From the NCBI RefSeq assembly GCF_048270095.1, contig NZ_JBLWTL010000009.1, forward strand, positions 1-64,000: a stretch of DNA of 64,000 nucleotides, given 5' to 3'. This document shows positions 51,734 through 60,389 of the stretch, in pieces (within the stretch, counting starts at the first letter, position 1; each line of letters begins with the position of its first letter). This DNA comes from Maricaulis sp048270095 (GTDB lineage Bacteria > Pseudomonadota > Alphaproteobacteria > Caulobacterales > Maricaulaceae). Made by a program: the position numbers and the translations under genes. The notes under the pieces are model-generated. The model saw only the letters and a program-made list of their open reading frames with translations, was not told the DNA's origin and did no database searches.

Positions 51734-52258
51734 ATGGTTCTGGCGCATGACGTGATTGAAGACACCGTGCTTGTCCGCCTTGAGGGGCGCATAAAATGGT
51801 ACGATCCGGCCCGGGGTTACGGCTTCATTGATGCCAGTGACGGATCCGGCGATATTCTCATCCATGCCAGTTGTCTGCGTCGATACGGCCACGGTCCGGC
51901 ACTGCCCGATGCGAAAGTGGTCTGCCACGCTGTGACAGGGGAGAAGGGCCGGCAAGCCGTCGAAATCCTCGAAATGACCGGCGGCGATGATGGGGCCGAG
52001 ATCCGGCCGCGCCGCTTTCATCCCCATGCCGTCCTGAACACCCCCTTCCACGCGGCAGTGGTCAAATGGTTCGATGCCCTGCGCGGCTATGGTTTCGTCA
52101 CCTGCGACGCGGTTGATGGCGATATATTCCTGCACGCCGCGACTTTGCGGCGCGCCGGTCTGGAAGATGTCCAGCCGGGTGAAACGCTGGAAATCCGCTG
52201 CGTAGAGGGCCCCAAGGGAGCGCTGGCCGCGGAAATCCGTGCCGGCGGGGCTGGCTAG
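51734..52258 (+). CDS. Double cold-shock-domain protein
   Basis: A 174-residue protein with two cold-shock domains: GRIKWYDPARGYGFIDASDGSGDILIHASCL (about 18-80) and AAVVKWFDALRGYGFVTCDAVDGDIFLHAATL (about 105-168). RNP1-like KWFDALRGYGFV and RNP2-like DIFLHA are present in both. Two-domain proteins of this build are known in Caulobacter (CspC/CspD) and act in stationary phase. ATG at 51734 is used; a GTG one codon earlier is possible. Confidence 0.92.
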   Translation: MVLAHDVIEDTVLVRLEGRIKWYDPARGYGFIDASDGSGDILIHASCLRRYGHGPALPDAKVVCHAVTGEKGRQAVEILEMTGGDDGAEIRPRRFHPHAVLNTPFHAAVVKWFDALRGYGFVTCDAVDGDIFLHAATLRRAGLEDVQPGETLEIRCVEGPKGALAAEIRAGGAG

Positions 52259-52332
52259 ACCGGGTGAATACCGCCTGTTGCGGACGGTGCGGCGTGATTG
52301 CGCCGCGGCTCTGGCTTGGCTAGCTTGCCGTC

Positions 52333-52956
52333 ATGAAAAACCTGATCCTGATCTCCGCCCTGATCTTCGCCGCGCCCGCCTGGGCGCAGGACGATGCCGT
52401 GCCGGCCGAAATGGCTGCTACCACTCAAGCCGCGCCAGCGTCCGATAATGGCCAGGACGCCGGTCTGGCGCTGCCACCGGTCGCGTTTGGCGGTCCTGAA
52501 GCGCTGACCCTCGACACCGGCGAGACGCAACACGTCTTCATGGCCGAAATCGCCACGACCCCGGAACAGATGGAGCGCGGCCTTATGGGGCGCGAGCAGC
52601 TTGATCCCGATGCGGCGATGCTGTTCGTCTATATGCCGCCACGCCGGGCCTCGATGTGGATGGAAAATACGCTGATCAGCCTCGATCTTCTCTTCATCCG
52701 CGAAGACGGCGTGGTGGTGAAACTGATCGCCAATGCCCAACCCGGTTCGCATCGCAGCCTGGCGTCGGATTTCGATGTCGCTGCCGTGCTTGAAATCGCC
52801 GGCGGGCGGGCGGCCGAGCTGGGGATTCGCCCCGGCGCGATCCTGCGCGATGAGAGTTTCGGTTCGCTCGAGGTTGAAGCGGAGCTTGTCGAGCCCCTTG
52901 AAACCACATCAGAAGAGGGTGTTGCTGCACCTGAATCAGATTCAGAAGCACAGTAG
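52333..52956 (+). CDS. Secreted DUF192 protein
   Basis: A 207-residue protein with a signal peptide (cleavage after AWA-Q), a linker to about residue 55, then the DUF192 domain with EIATTPEQMERGLMGREQLDPDAAMLFVYMPPRRASMWMENTLISLDLLFI. The acidic tail after residue 175 is outside the domain. DUF192 proteins are small periplasmic proteins of unknown function. Confidence 0.88.
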   Translation: MKNLILISALIFAAPAWAQDDAVPAEMAATTQAAPASDNGQDAGLALPPVAFGGPEALTLDTGETQHVFMAEIATTPEQMERGLMGREQLDPDAAMLFVYMPPRRASMWMENTLISLDLLFIREDGVVVKLIANAQPGSHRSLASDFDVAAVLEIAGGRAAELGIRPGAILRDESFGSLEVEAELVEPLETTSEEGVAAPESDSEAQ

Positions 52957-52958
52957 AC

Positions 52959-52987
52959 TTGCCTAACCGCAAAAGCGCTTTCATAAG
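52959..52987 (+). promoter_or_regulatory. Candidate promoter of tRNA-Pro(TGG)
   Basis: TTGCCT, 17 bases and CATAAG lie directly before the tRNA. The start site would fall almost at the tRNA 5' end, so support is moderate. Confidence 0.35.
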
Positions 52988-52995
52988 GACGCTCT

Positions 52996-53072
<77 letters not shown>

Positions 53073-53121
53073 TTTACAAGGCCCGCAACAGGCAGGGCCG
53101 CAGCATGATGGGGAGAACCGC

Positions 53122-53427
53122 ATGTTTGCGAAGATTTACCAGCCAGCCCGCAATGCAATGCAATCGGGCCGGGCTCTCTCCAAACACTGGTTTCTCGAAT
53201 TCACGCCGGAAATGGCCGAGCGGTCGGACCCGCTGATGGGCTGGACCTCGAGCACGGACATGCGCGCCCAGGTGCGTCTGAGTTTCGACAGCCAGGAAGC
53301 CGCTGTCGCTTATGCGCGCCAGCAGGGCATCCCCTATCAGGTGACGACGCCGCAGAAAGCCAAGCGCTACGTCAAATCCTATTCCGATAATTTCGCCACG
53401 AACCGCAAACAGCCCTGGTCACACTGA
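53122..53427 (+). CDS. NADH dehydrogenase subunit, NDUFS4-like (ETC complex I)
   Basis: A 101-residue protein from the ATG at 53122 with GGGGAG upstream. It opens FAKIYQPARNAMQSGRALSKHWFLEFTPEMAERSDPLMGWTSSTDMRAQVRLSFDSQEAAVAYARQQGIPYQV, the NDUFS4 (AQDQ/18 kDa) accessory subunit found in alphaproteobacterial complex I. It sits alone between two tRNA genes, away from the nuo operon. Confidence 0.92.
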   Translation: MFAKIYQPARNAMQSGRALSKHWFLEFTPEMAERSDPLMGWTSSTDMRAQVRLSFDSQEAAVAYARQQGIPYQVTTPQKAKRYVKSYSDNFATNRKQPWSH

Positions 53428-53450
53428 CCGGACGGGCCGTCGGCCGCGTC

Positions 53451-53527
53451 GCCTCCGTAGCTCAACCGGATAGAGCACCCGCCTTCTAAGCGGACGGTTA
53501 CAGGTTCGATTCCTGTCGGGGGCACCA
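53451..53527 (+). tRNA. tRNA-Arg (anticodon TCT)
   Basis: A 77-base cloverleaf. Acceptor GCCTCCG pairs with CGGGGGC (one T-G), the anticodon loop CTTCTAA gives TCT, the T arm is ACAGG-TTCGATT-CCTGT, and CCA is encoded. Confidence 0.95.
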
Positions 53528-53638
53528 TTTTCAGATTTTTGGTTCGTCGCGGCCTCGCATGCGCGGTCGGCGGCGGGATCGGCGGCGGGATCGGTGACCA
53601 CTCGCGCCCCTGAAGGCGGAGTGATCACCGGCCAGTCA

Positions 53639-55720
53639 TCAGAACCGCTGGAGGATCGCGATCCGGAAGGAACGTCCCGGGAGCGGGATCGTGTCCTTCA
53701 ATTGCGAGGTGTGCAAACGCCCTTCCTCATCGGTGATGTTTCTCGCCTCAACAATCAACCGGGTGTCGGATCCGAATGGATGCGCGACTGCGGACAGGTT
53801 GACCATTGTATAGCCATCGGTTGGAAGCTCGGAATCGGCTGCGTCATCCTGGTCAGCTGCCCAGACAATCTCACCGCGCAAATCAATGATTTCACGCTGT
53901 AACTCCGCACCGATCGTGGTGGACAGCGGCGGCATGCGGGGAAGGGGGCCGAAACTGTCCGTTTCGCCCTGCACATACTCCAGGCTGAAATCGCCAACCA
54001 GCGCCCAGGGGCCGATCACGGTGAGATCGCGTTCGGCATAGAACTCGCCGCCCCACAGCGTGGCGTCGTCCTGCAGATAGCGATAGATCGGGGCTTCCTC
54101 AACGGGATCTTCCAGGCCAGTCGGGGCCAGGTAAATGAAGTCGCTGAAGCGCGAATAGAAGGCTCCTGCCTCCATCCGCCAAGCGCCGCCGCTCCACCGG
54201 GCGGTGCCGTCCAGCGCCCATCCCGTTTCCTTGCCGAGCGTGGATTCGCCGATTTCGACCGTGCCCGTCGCCGCATGCAGGCCGTCGGAGTAAAGCTCGG
54301 CATCGTTTGGTGCGCGCTCGGTCCGTGCGAGCGAGAGGCCGAGAAACAGGCCGTCGGCTGGCCGGATAAACGCGCCGGCGGCCACGCTGACGGTGTCGAA
54401 ACTGCGGTCTGTTCCGATCGCAGTATCCAGTTCACGCCGCTCCACCCGCGCACCCATGTCAAATCCATAACCATCGAGGTCATAGCGTTGGGCCGCGAAG
54501 ATGCCGACATCATGCGTACTGACCGGCGGAATGAAGGCTTCTTCGCCCGAGGCTGCGAGGTTGGTTTCCAGCATCTGGATTCCGACCGAGCCGTTCCAAC
54601 GGCTTTCGCTGTGACCATTGACGAGGGCCGCACGGGCTTCCCAGCCATCGCTTTCGAACAGGGTCCCGATTTCGCCACCCGGCTCCAGCTCGACATGTTG
54701 ATAGTCCGCAATGCCCGACGAAATATCGAGGTGATCGAACGGGCCCAGATCGAAGTTGAACTGGCCGCGAATGTCCCAGCGCGTCTGTTCCATCGCGATT
54801 TTCGGATCGCCTTCCTCGTGCTCGTCTTCGTGCTCATCCTCGTCTTCGTCGTGATGGTGGTCATGGGCCGGCAGACCATATTCGGCGTCATAGCTGCGCA
54901 CCGATATGCCCAGGAAACCCCAATCACCGATCAACGAGGCCCCGGCGCCGAGGGTGTCAAAGGTCAGGCCGGAGTTTGGAACAGTGCCGGTGACTTCCTC
55001 GTCCTCGTGCTCATCCTCCTCGTGCTCATGCTCGTCGTGTTCAGCCTCTTCAAGCGCACGCAGCCGTGCCGATTCTGCATAACCGGGAATGTCGAAATCG
55101 CCGGCTTCGCGGTGCGAGGCCTCAAGCTGAAAGACGAAAGGGCCAACGCCGGTACGGATTCGCGCGGCTTCCTGATGGCCGCTGTCGACCGAGGAATACC
55201 CGGCATAGGCCTGGCCCTCGAACAGGCCATCAACAGGGCTGGTCGGGATGCGCCCGTCGATCACATTGATCACGCCCCCGATTGCGCCACCGCCATAAGC
55301 GATCGCCGCCGGGCCGCGCAGGATTACGATCTGCTCCGCGTCAAGGACTTCGGTGGTGGTGGCATGGTCCACGCTGACGCCGGACGCATCGACGAGGCCG
55401 ACGCCATTGTTGAGGATCCGGACACGGTCGCCGCCCATGCCGCGGATGATCGGCCGGCCCACGGCTGGTCCGAAGGAGGTCGTGGAGATCCCGGGCAGGG
55501 CCGCCAGTGATGCTCCCAGCGATCCGTCGAAGGAGTCGACGACATCGTTCAGGCTGATCACATCAACGGACTGCAGTGTCTCTCCGCTACGAGCCTCGAT
55601 CGCCGTCCCTGTGACGACGATTACGTCCTCCCGGGTGGGAGCGTCCTGCGCGGATGCGCCTGCCGCCAATGCCGCGGCCAATGCGATGCCGGACGCGGTG
55701 CTCAACCAGTTACCTGCCAT
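53639..55720 (-). CDS. TonB-dependent receptor, probably zinc (ZnuD-like)
   Basis: A 693-residue outer-membrane protein with a signal peptide (cleavage near ASA-Q25), a plug domain with PIIRGMGGDRVRILNNG and GGGAIGGVINVIDG, and a beta-barrel ending in a terminal Phe (RIAILQRF). Two loops at residues 224-242 and 286-303 consist almost only of His, Asp and Glu, as in metal receptors of the ZnuD type. Candidate Zur boxes lie just upstream. Zinc uptake is inferred from these two signs. Confidence 0.88.
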   Translation of the reverse strand: MAGNWLSTASGIALAAALAAGASAQDAPTREDVIVVTGTAIEARSGETLQSVDVISLNDVVDSFDGSLGASLAALPGISTTSFGPAVGRPIIRGMGGDRVRILNNGVGLVDASGVSVDHATTTEVLDAEQIVILRGPAAIAYGGGAIGGVINVIDGRIPTSPVDGLFEGQAYAGYSSVDSGHQEAARIRTGVGPFVFQLEASHREAGDFDIPGYAESARLRALEEAEHDEHEHEEDEHEDEEVTGTVPNSGLTFDTLGAGASLIGDWGFLGISVRSYDAEYGLPAHDHHHDEDEDEHEDEHEEGDPKIAMEQTRWDIRGQFNFDLGPFDHLDISSGIADYQHVELEPGGEIGTLFESDGWEARAALVNGHSESRWNGSVGIQMLETNLAASGEEAFIPPVSTHDVGIFAAQRYDLDGYGFDMGARVERRELDTAIGTDRSFDTVSVAAGAFIRPADGLFLGLSLARTERAPNDAELYSDGLHAATGTVEIGESTLGKETGWALDGTARWSGGAWRMEAGAFYSRFSDFIYLAPTGLEDPVEEAPIYRYLQDDATLWGGEFYAERDLTVIGPWALVGDFSLEYVQGETDSFGPLPRMPPLSTTIGAELQREIIDLRGEIVWAADQDDAADSELPTDGYTMVNLSAVAHPFGSDTRLIVEARNITDEEGRLHTSQLKDTIPLPGRSFRIAILQRF

Positions 55721-55736
55721 GACTTCAATCCTTGCC

Positions 55737-55778
55737 GAAATGTTATAGTGTAACGGAGCAGAAGAAACGTTATAACAT
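55737..55778 (-). promoter_or_regulatory. Two candidate Zur boxes
   Basis: GAAATGTTATAGTGTAAC (55737-55754) and GTTATAACAT (55769-55778) lie 17-58 bases before the receptor start. The alphaproteobacterial Zur consensus, from memory, is GAAATGTTATANTATAACATTTC; the first box matches its left half fully, and the second its central palindrome. Zinc-loaded Zur would repress the receptor gene. Confidence 0.75.
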
Positions 55779-55909
55779 CTGAGGCGTCAACCCCGAATGC
55801 GGTGAGCAAGGCAGTGGAACTGATGACGTCGGGGGGAGTGGCGGAAAGGCACCGCTTGTACGGGTGCCCTGCTTGGCCGGCTGGAGGGTTTGGGCTTTCG
55901 CCGTGTGCC

Positions 55910-57058
55910 TCAACTGATCGCCGCGAAACCCTTTTCCAGGTCCGCGATCAGATCTTCCGGTGCCTCCAGGCCACAGGAAAAACGGATCAGGGCGCCCTCA
56001 TGCCTGTGGGCCGTGGCGGTCCGCTTGAGTTGGGGATCGCAATGGATGGCGAGGCTTTCAAAGCCGCCCCACGAAAAGCCGAGACCGAAAATCTCAAGCG
56101 CATCGAGGAAGCGCTCGCTCTTTGCCACATCCCAGCCGGGGAACTCGACCGCAAACAGGCCACAACCGCCCGTGAAGTCACGTTTGAAGATGGCGTGGTC
56201 AGGATGGTCGTTGCGCACCGGATGGCGGATGGCGCCAGTCTCGCTGTGCGCGGCGAGCCAATCGGCAAGGACGAGGCTGGTCGCCTCGCTGCGTTGCATG
56301 CGCAGTGCCATGGTGCGAAAGCCCCGCAGGGCGAGATAGGCGTCGTCAGGCGCGGTGTGGATGCCAAAGGCGCGCTCGGTCGTCTGCAGCCGCCGGGCCA
56401 TGGCGTCGTCGCGCGCAATCACAGCACCCATCAGCAGGTCGGAATGGCCGCCGACATATTTGGTCAGCGATTGCGCTGCGAGGTCGACGCCCAGGGCGAG
56501 GGGTTTCATCGTCAGTCCGGCCGACCAGGTGTCATCGATAATCGTCGCCACGCCCTTGTCACGGGCCACTTTGGTAATTGCCGGAATGTCCTGCAATTCC
56601 ATGGTCAGCGAGCCGGGCGATTCCAGCACGATAGCCTGGGTATCGGACGTGATCAGGTCGGCAATTTCAGCACCCATGCGCGGCGCGAAAAACTTCGCCG
56701 TGACACCATAGCGCGGCAGGGTGTTGAGCAGGAAGCTGCGCACCGGACCGTAAATGCAATCGGCGGCCAGCACAGTGCCGCCGGCCTCGACCACGGTCAT
56801 GATGGCGAGCGTGTTGGCCAGCAGGCCCGAAGAGGTGAGGGCGCAGCCGGCTCCGCCCTGCAGTCCGCTCAGGGCGTCGCGCAGGGCGCTCTGGGTTTCC
56901 AGTCCGACGCGGCCATAATGCGGCATGCCCGGCGGGAAATCATAGAGTTGTGCTGCCGAGGGCGCGAGAATCGTCGAGCCGCGCTCGACCCCCGGATTGA
57001 CCAGGCCGCGCTTGTCATGGGGACGTCCCAGACGGGTGAGCCGGGTCTCGTCCTTCAT
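55910..57058 (-). CDS. metC: Cystathionine beta-lyase
   Basis: A 382-residue PLP enzyme from the ATG at 57058. It reads TRLGRPHDKRGLVNPGVERGSTI, ALTSSGLLANTLAIMTVVEAGGTVLAADCIYGP, IDDTWSAGL and K200 in QSLTKYVGGHSD, the pattern of cystathionine beta-lyases. It splits cystathionine to homocysteine, pyruvate and ammonia. The start overlaps the sseA stop by ATGA, so the two sulfur genes form one unit. Confidence 0.88.
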   Translation of the reverse strand: MKDETRLTRLGRPHDKRGLVNPGVERGSTILAPSAAQLYDFPPGMPHYGRVGLETQSALRDALSGLQGGAGCALTSSGLLANTLAIMTVVEAGGTVLAADCIYGPVRSFLLNTLPRYGVTAKFFAPRMGAEIADLITSDTQAIVLESPGSLTMELQDIPAITKVARDKGVATIIDDTWSAGLTMKPLALGVDLAAQSLTKYVGGHSDLLMGAVIARDDAMARRLQTTERAFGIHTAPDDAYLALRGFRTMALRMQRSEATSLVLADWLAAHSETGAIRHPVRNDHPDHAIFKRDFTGGCGLFAVEFPGWDVAKSERFLDALEIFGLGFSWGGFESLAIHCDPQLKRTATAHRHEGALIRFSCGLEAPEDLIADLEKGFAAIS

Positions 57059-57909
57059 CGTGGTCTGCGCCCGCCGCCCTTGACGATCGGCGTGTCCGTG
57101 CGCGACCCCCATTCCGACCAGGACCCGTCATAGACCGCCGAGGTCCGTCCGGCGCGTTCCAGCGCCAGGGCGAGGATGCACGCGGTCACACCGGAGCCGC
57201 AGCTGGCAATCAGTGGCAGATCGGGATCGAGACCGATATCATAGGCCAGATCGTCATCGATCTCGAGCAGCTGATTATCGTCATCGAACAGGTTCTCATA
57301 TGGCAGGCTGGTCGAGCCGGGTATATGGCCGCTGCGCATCCCGGCGCGGCGTTCCGGTTCCAGACCGGCAAAACGGCTGAGCGAGCGCGCATCGAGGATC
57401 TGATGCGAGGCGTTGCGGCTGGCGATCTTGACGTCGGTTACGGTCGCGACCAGTTCGCGCCGATAGCTGGGCGTGTAGACGCCGGGCACTTCGGCTTCGG
57501 CGCCGGGTTGATCCTCGACCGGACCGCCTGCCGCGATCCAGGCCGGCAGGCCGCCGGCCATGACGCGGACATTGTCATGGCCCATCACCCGGAAGGTCCA
57601 CCAGACCCGCGGAGAGCTGAAAAGGCCGATGCGGTCATAGACGATCAGCTCGCTATCATTGCCGATTCCGAGGGTTTCGACATGGCGTGCAAACACGTCC
57701 GGCTCCGGCAGCATGTGCGGCAGGGAGGAGCGTTTGTCCTTGACGGTATCGATATCGAAAGCCAGCGCGCCGGGAATAAACCCTTCGCTCTCAACCACCG
57801 GTCCGCCATCATAAGTCCAGCTGGCGTCGATGAATATTGTTCCGGGCTGACCCAGGCGGGTCAGGGCATCGGCGGCAGTCATAAGCGGGTCGGTCATGTG
57901 GCGGGCCAT
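57055..57909 (-). CDS. sseA: 3-mercaptopyruvate sulfurtransferase
   Basis: A 284-residue protein of two rhodanese domains, with the first-domain YDRIGLFSSPRVWWTFRVMGHDNVRVMAGG and the second-domain active site SCGSGVTA (C237), the CGSGVT form of mercaptopyruvate-type enzymes. It moves sulfur from 3-mercaptopyruvate to a thiol or cyanide. The start may be the ATG at 57909 or at 57897; neither has a clear ribosome site. It leads into metC. Confidence 0.9.
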   Translation of the reverse strand: MARHMTDPLMTAADALTRLGQPGTIFIDASWTYDGGPVVESEGFIPGALAFDIDTVKDKRSSLPHMLPEPDVFARHVETLGIGNDSELIVYDRIGLFSSPRVWWTFRVMGHDNVRVMAGGLPAWIAAGGPVEDQPGAEAEVPGVYTPSYRRELVATVTDVKIASRNASHQILDARSLSRFAGLEPERRAGMRSGHIPGSTSLPYENLFDDDNQLLEIDDDLAYDIGLDPDLPLIASCGSGVTACILALALERAGRTSAVYDGSWSEWGSRTDTPIVKGGGRRPR

Positions 57910-57948
57910 GCGGGCACTGGGAGCCCCTTTTCGTTTCGGAAATCCGGG

Positions 57949-57982
57949 TTATAGAGCTTTGGGCTATATTATAGAGCTTTGG
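57949..57982. repeat. Two 14-base direct repeats upstream of sseA
   Basis: TTATAGAGCTTTGG occurs at 57949-57962 and 57969-57982, 20 bases apart, about two turns of DNA. On the minus strand the pair includes CTATAAT, a good -10 for sseA-metC. Such spacing suits a dimeric or tandem regulator, though duplication by slippage is possible. Confidence 0.65.
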
Positions 57983-58175
57983 ATGGTAACGGGAACCTTG
58001 ATTTCTCAAGTCTGCCACACGCCTGCGGACCGGCGGGACGCGGCCGGGGCTGGCGGGGTGTTTCAATCATGGCGTCTGTCCCTGGATTGACCATCGTCCG
58101 CTCTGCGCAATTCGGAGGCGCAGATGGGGTGGCGGTCATTGTGATCCGGCGGCGCGAGCGGGGCGTAGATACAGT

Positions 58176-58790
58176 ATGAGATCATTATTCGAAGTGTTCA
58201 GGATAGCAGGCTTTTGCGCGGCGTTGTTCGCCATCGACATAGCCTATGCAGCAAACCAGCCCGAGCCGGCTGATATCCATTTCCAGGTGTTGCGCAATGG
58301 AACGCCCTTCGGCGAGCATCGCGTCAGCTTCACGCGGACGCCCGACGGAGAGCTCAGGGTGGATACCGAGATCGAGCTGACCGTCCGGTTCGGCCCGCTG
58401 ACCGTGTTCCGCTATGAGCAGAGCATTGAGGAAGCCTGGGAGGGAGACGACCTGATTTCATTGGCCGGTGAGACATTGCGCAATGGCCGCGAATACACGA
58501 TCGACCTGGGCCGTGACAGCGCCTTCACCGATCTCATCCCCTCCAGTCACTGGCGGGGTTATCAGCCAGGCACGGAGCAAATCCTCAACACCGAAACCGG
58601 CGAGCCGATGGCAGTCACGATCACCGAACTGGGCCGCCGTGAAATTCTCACGGGCCGCGGTTTGGTCGAGGCGCGTGGGGTCCGGATGACCGGAAGCCTC
58701 AGTGTTGACCTCTGGTATGATACGGACGGCGAGTGGATCGGTTGCGAGTTTGAGGTCGACGGGCAATCGGTCCGATATGTTTTGCTCTAG
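58176..58790 (+). CDS. Secreted DUF6134-type protein
   Basis: A 204-residue protein with a signal peptide (cleavage near AYA-A), then beta-strand-rich repeats: IHFQVLRNGTPFGEHRVSFTRTPDGELRVDTEIELTVRFGPLTVFRYEQSIEEAWEGD. I believe this is the DUF6134 family, of unknown role, probably periplasmic. Its stop shares the CTAG with the phrB stop on the other strand. Confidence 0.72.
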   Translation: MRSLFEVFRIAGFCAALFAIDIAYAANQPEPADIHFQVLRNGTPFGEHRVSFTRTPDGELRVDTEIELTVRFGPLTVFRYEQSIEEAWEGDDLISLAGETLRNGREYTIDLGRDSAFTDLIPSSHWRGYQPGTEQILNTETGEPMAVTITELGRREILTGRGLVEARGVRMTGSLSVDLWYDTDGEWIGCEFEVDGQSVRYVLL

Positions 58791-60262
58791 CCGGGCGGCT
58801 GATCCGGAACGGTCGCTTTCATATCCTTATAGGCTGCAAGGGCGGCGTCCCGTCCGGCTGCCAGATCACAGACCGGGAATGGATAATCACCGCCCAGTTT
58901 CAGGCCGGCCGCCTGGCGGATGCCCGCGGGGGCTTTCCAGGGTTGATGGATCCAGCGCACGGGCAGGCCTGCCAGTTCCGGTACCCATTGCTGCACATAG
59001 CGCCCGTCCGGATCGAAGCGCTCGCCCTGGCGGACCGGATTGAAAATGCGGAAATAGGGCGCAGCATCGGCACCTGAACCGGCGACCCACTGCCAGCTGG
59101 CCGCATTCACGGCCCGGTCGGCATCGACCAGCGTATGTTCAAACCAGGCCATGCCGTCGCGCCAGTCGCAGCGCAAATGCTTCACCAGGAAGGACGCGCA
59201 CACCATCCGCACCCGGTTGTGCATCCAGCCCGTCGTCCATAATTGCCGCATGCCGGCATCGACCATGGGTATGCCGGTCTGCCCGGCTTGCCAGGCCGCA
59301 AGCCCGGCGGCATCGCTGCGCCAGGAAAAATGATCGAAATTGCGGTTGAAATTGACCGTCCGCAGATCGTCGAAATGGTGCAGGAGATAATAGGCAAATT
59401 CGCGCCAGCCAATCTCGGCCAGAAAGCGCTCGGTGGCCTGGAAGCCGGCGCCCGCGGCCTGCCGTGCCTGCACGCTGTGCCAGACCTGCCGCGGGGAGAT
59501 TTCCCCGAAACCCAGATGAGGCGAGAGCATTGATGTGCCGGGCTTGTCTGGCCGATCGCGGCCGTCGGCATAGGAGTTCAGCGCCGCATCGAGGAAACGG
59601 TCCAGCCGCTCCTTGGCGCCGGCTTCGCCGGGTTTCCATTGGGCATCAAGGCCGGTGGCCCAGTCAGGCTTCGCCGGGCGCAAACCCCAGTCTTCCAGCG
59701 CCGCCCCCGTCGGGAGCGGGGCAGCCATGGGCAAATGCTCCGGTGCGGGCAGGGCAGGTCGGGGGCCCAGATCGCGGAGCGCGGCACGCCAGAAGGCCCC
59801 GAAAACCTTATAGGGCGTGCTCGAGCCGGTCAGCAGGGTGTCGGGGTTGATCAGCGTCGTGCCGGCAAAGGCGTGCGGTTTGGTGCCGGCCGTCTGCAGT
59901 GCGGCGGCGACGCTGCGGTCGCGGTCATCAATGGCCGGCTCGCCGGAGCGATTCCAGAACGCTTCCGCGATGCCGTGTTCGCGCGCCAGCGACGGGATAA
60001 GGTCTGCCGGGTCGCCGCGCAGCAGCGTCAGGCGGCCGCCTCGCGCTTTAATGTCCCGTGCCAGGCTGGCCAGTGAGCCCTGAAGCCACCAGTCGGCGGC
60101 CTCTCCGGGGGCCGTGCCCAGGGTGCGATCACGCTGGTCGATGAAGACCAGTATGAGTGGCCGTCCGGTCTGGATGGCGGCGTGCAGCGCGGGGTTATCA
60201 GCGAGGCGCAGGTCGCGGCGAAACCAGACGAGCGCGGCGCCGGTGGCGGAATTGGTTGCCAT
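58787..60262 (-). CDS. phrB: Deoxyribodipyrimidine photolyase (class I)
   Basis: A 491-residue flavoprotein from the ATG at 60262. The antenna domain begins ALVWFRRDLRLADNPALHAAI; the FAD domain has TSMLSPHLGFGEISPRQVW, GWREFAYYLLHH, MVDAGMRQLWTTGWMHNRVRMVCASFLVKHL and DADRAVNAASWQWVAGSGADAAPYFRIFNP. It repairs UV pyrimidine dimers with blue light. It is divergent from kdsA and converges with the DUF6134 gene. Confidence 0.95.
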   Translation of the reverse strand: MATNSATGAALVWFRRDLRLADNPALHAAIQTGRPLILVFIDQRDRTLGTAPGEAADWWLQGSLASLARDIKARGGRLTLLRGDPADLIPSLAREHGIAEAFWNRSGEPAIDDRDRSVAAALQTAGTKPHAFAGTTLINPDTLLTGSSTPYKVFGAFWRAALRDLGPRPALPAPEHLPMAAPLPTGAALEDWGLRPAKPDWATGLDAQWKPGEAGAKERLDRFLDAALNSYADGRDRPDKPGTSMLSPHLGFGEISPRQVWHSVQARQAAGAGFQATERFLAEIGWREFAYYLLHHFDDLRTVNFNRNFDHFSWRSDAAGLAAWQAGQTGIPMVDAGMRQLWTTGWMHNRVRMVCASFLVKHLRCDWRDGMAWFEHTLVDADRAVNAASWQWVAGSGADAAPYFRIFNPVRQGERFDPDGRYVQQWVPELAGLPVRWIHQPWKAPAGIRQAAGLKLGGDYPFPVCDLAAGRDAALAAYKDMKATVPDQPPG

Positions 60263-60389
60263 GAGAGCCCTGTGGACAGATAACGGGTTGAATTGGGTAC
60301 GTGGCGCACCAGATACCGGATCAGTCACGCCTGCCAGAAATCACATCGGCCGGACCCGCGCGGTTCGCACCCTGCAAGAGGAATTCTTC

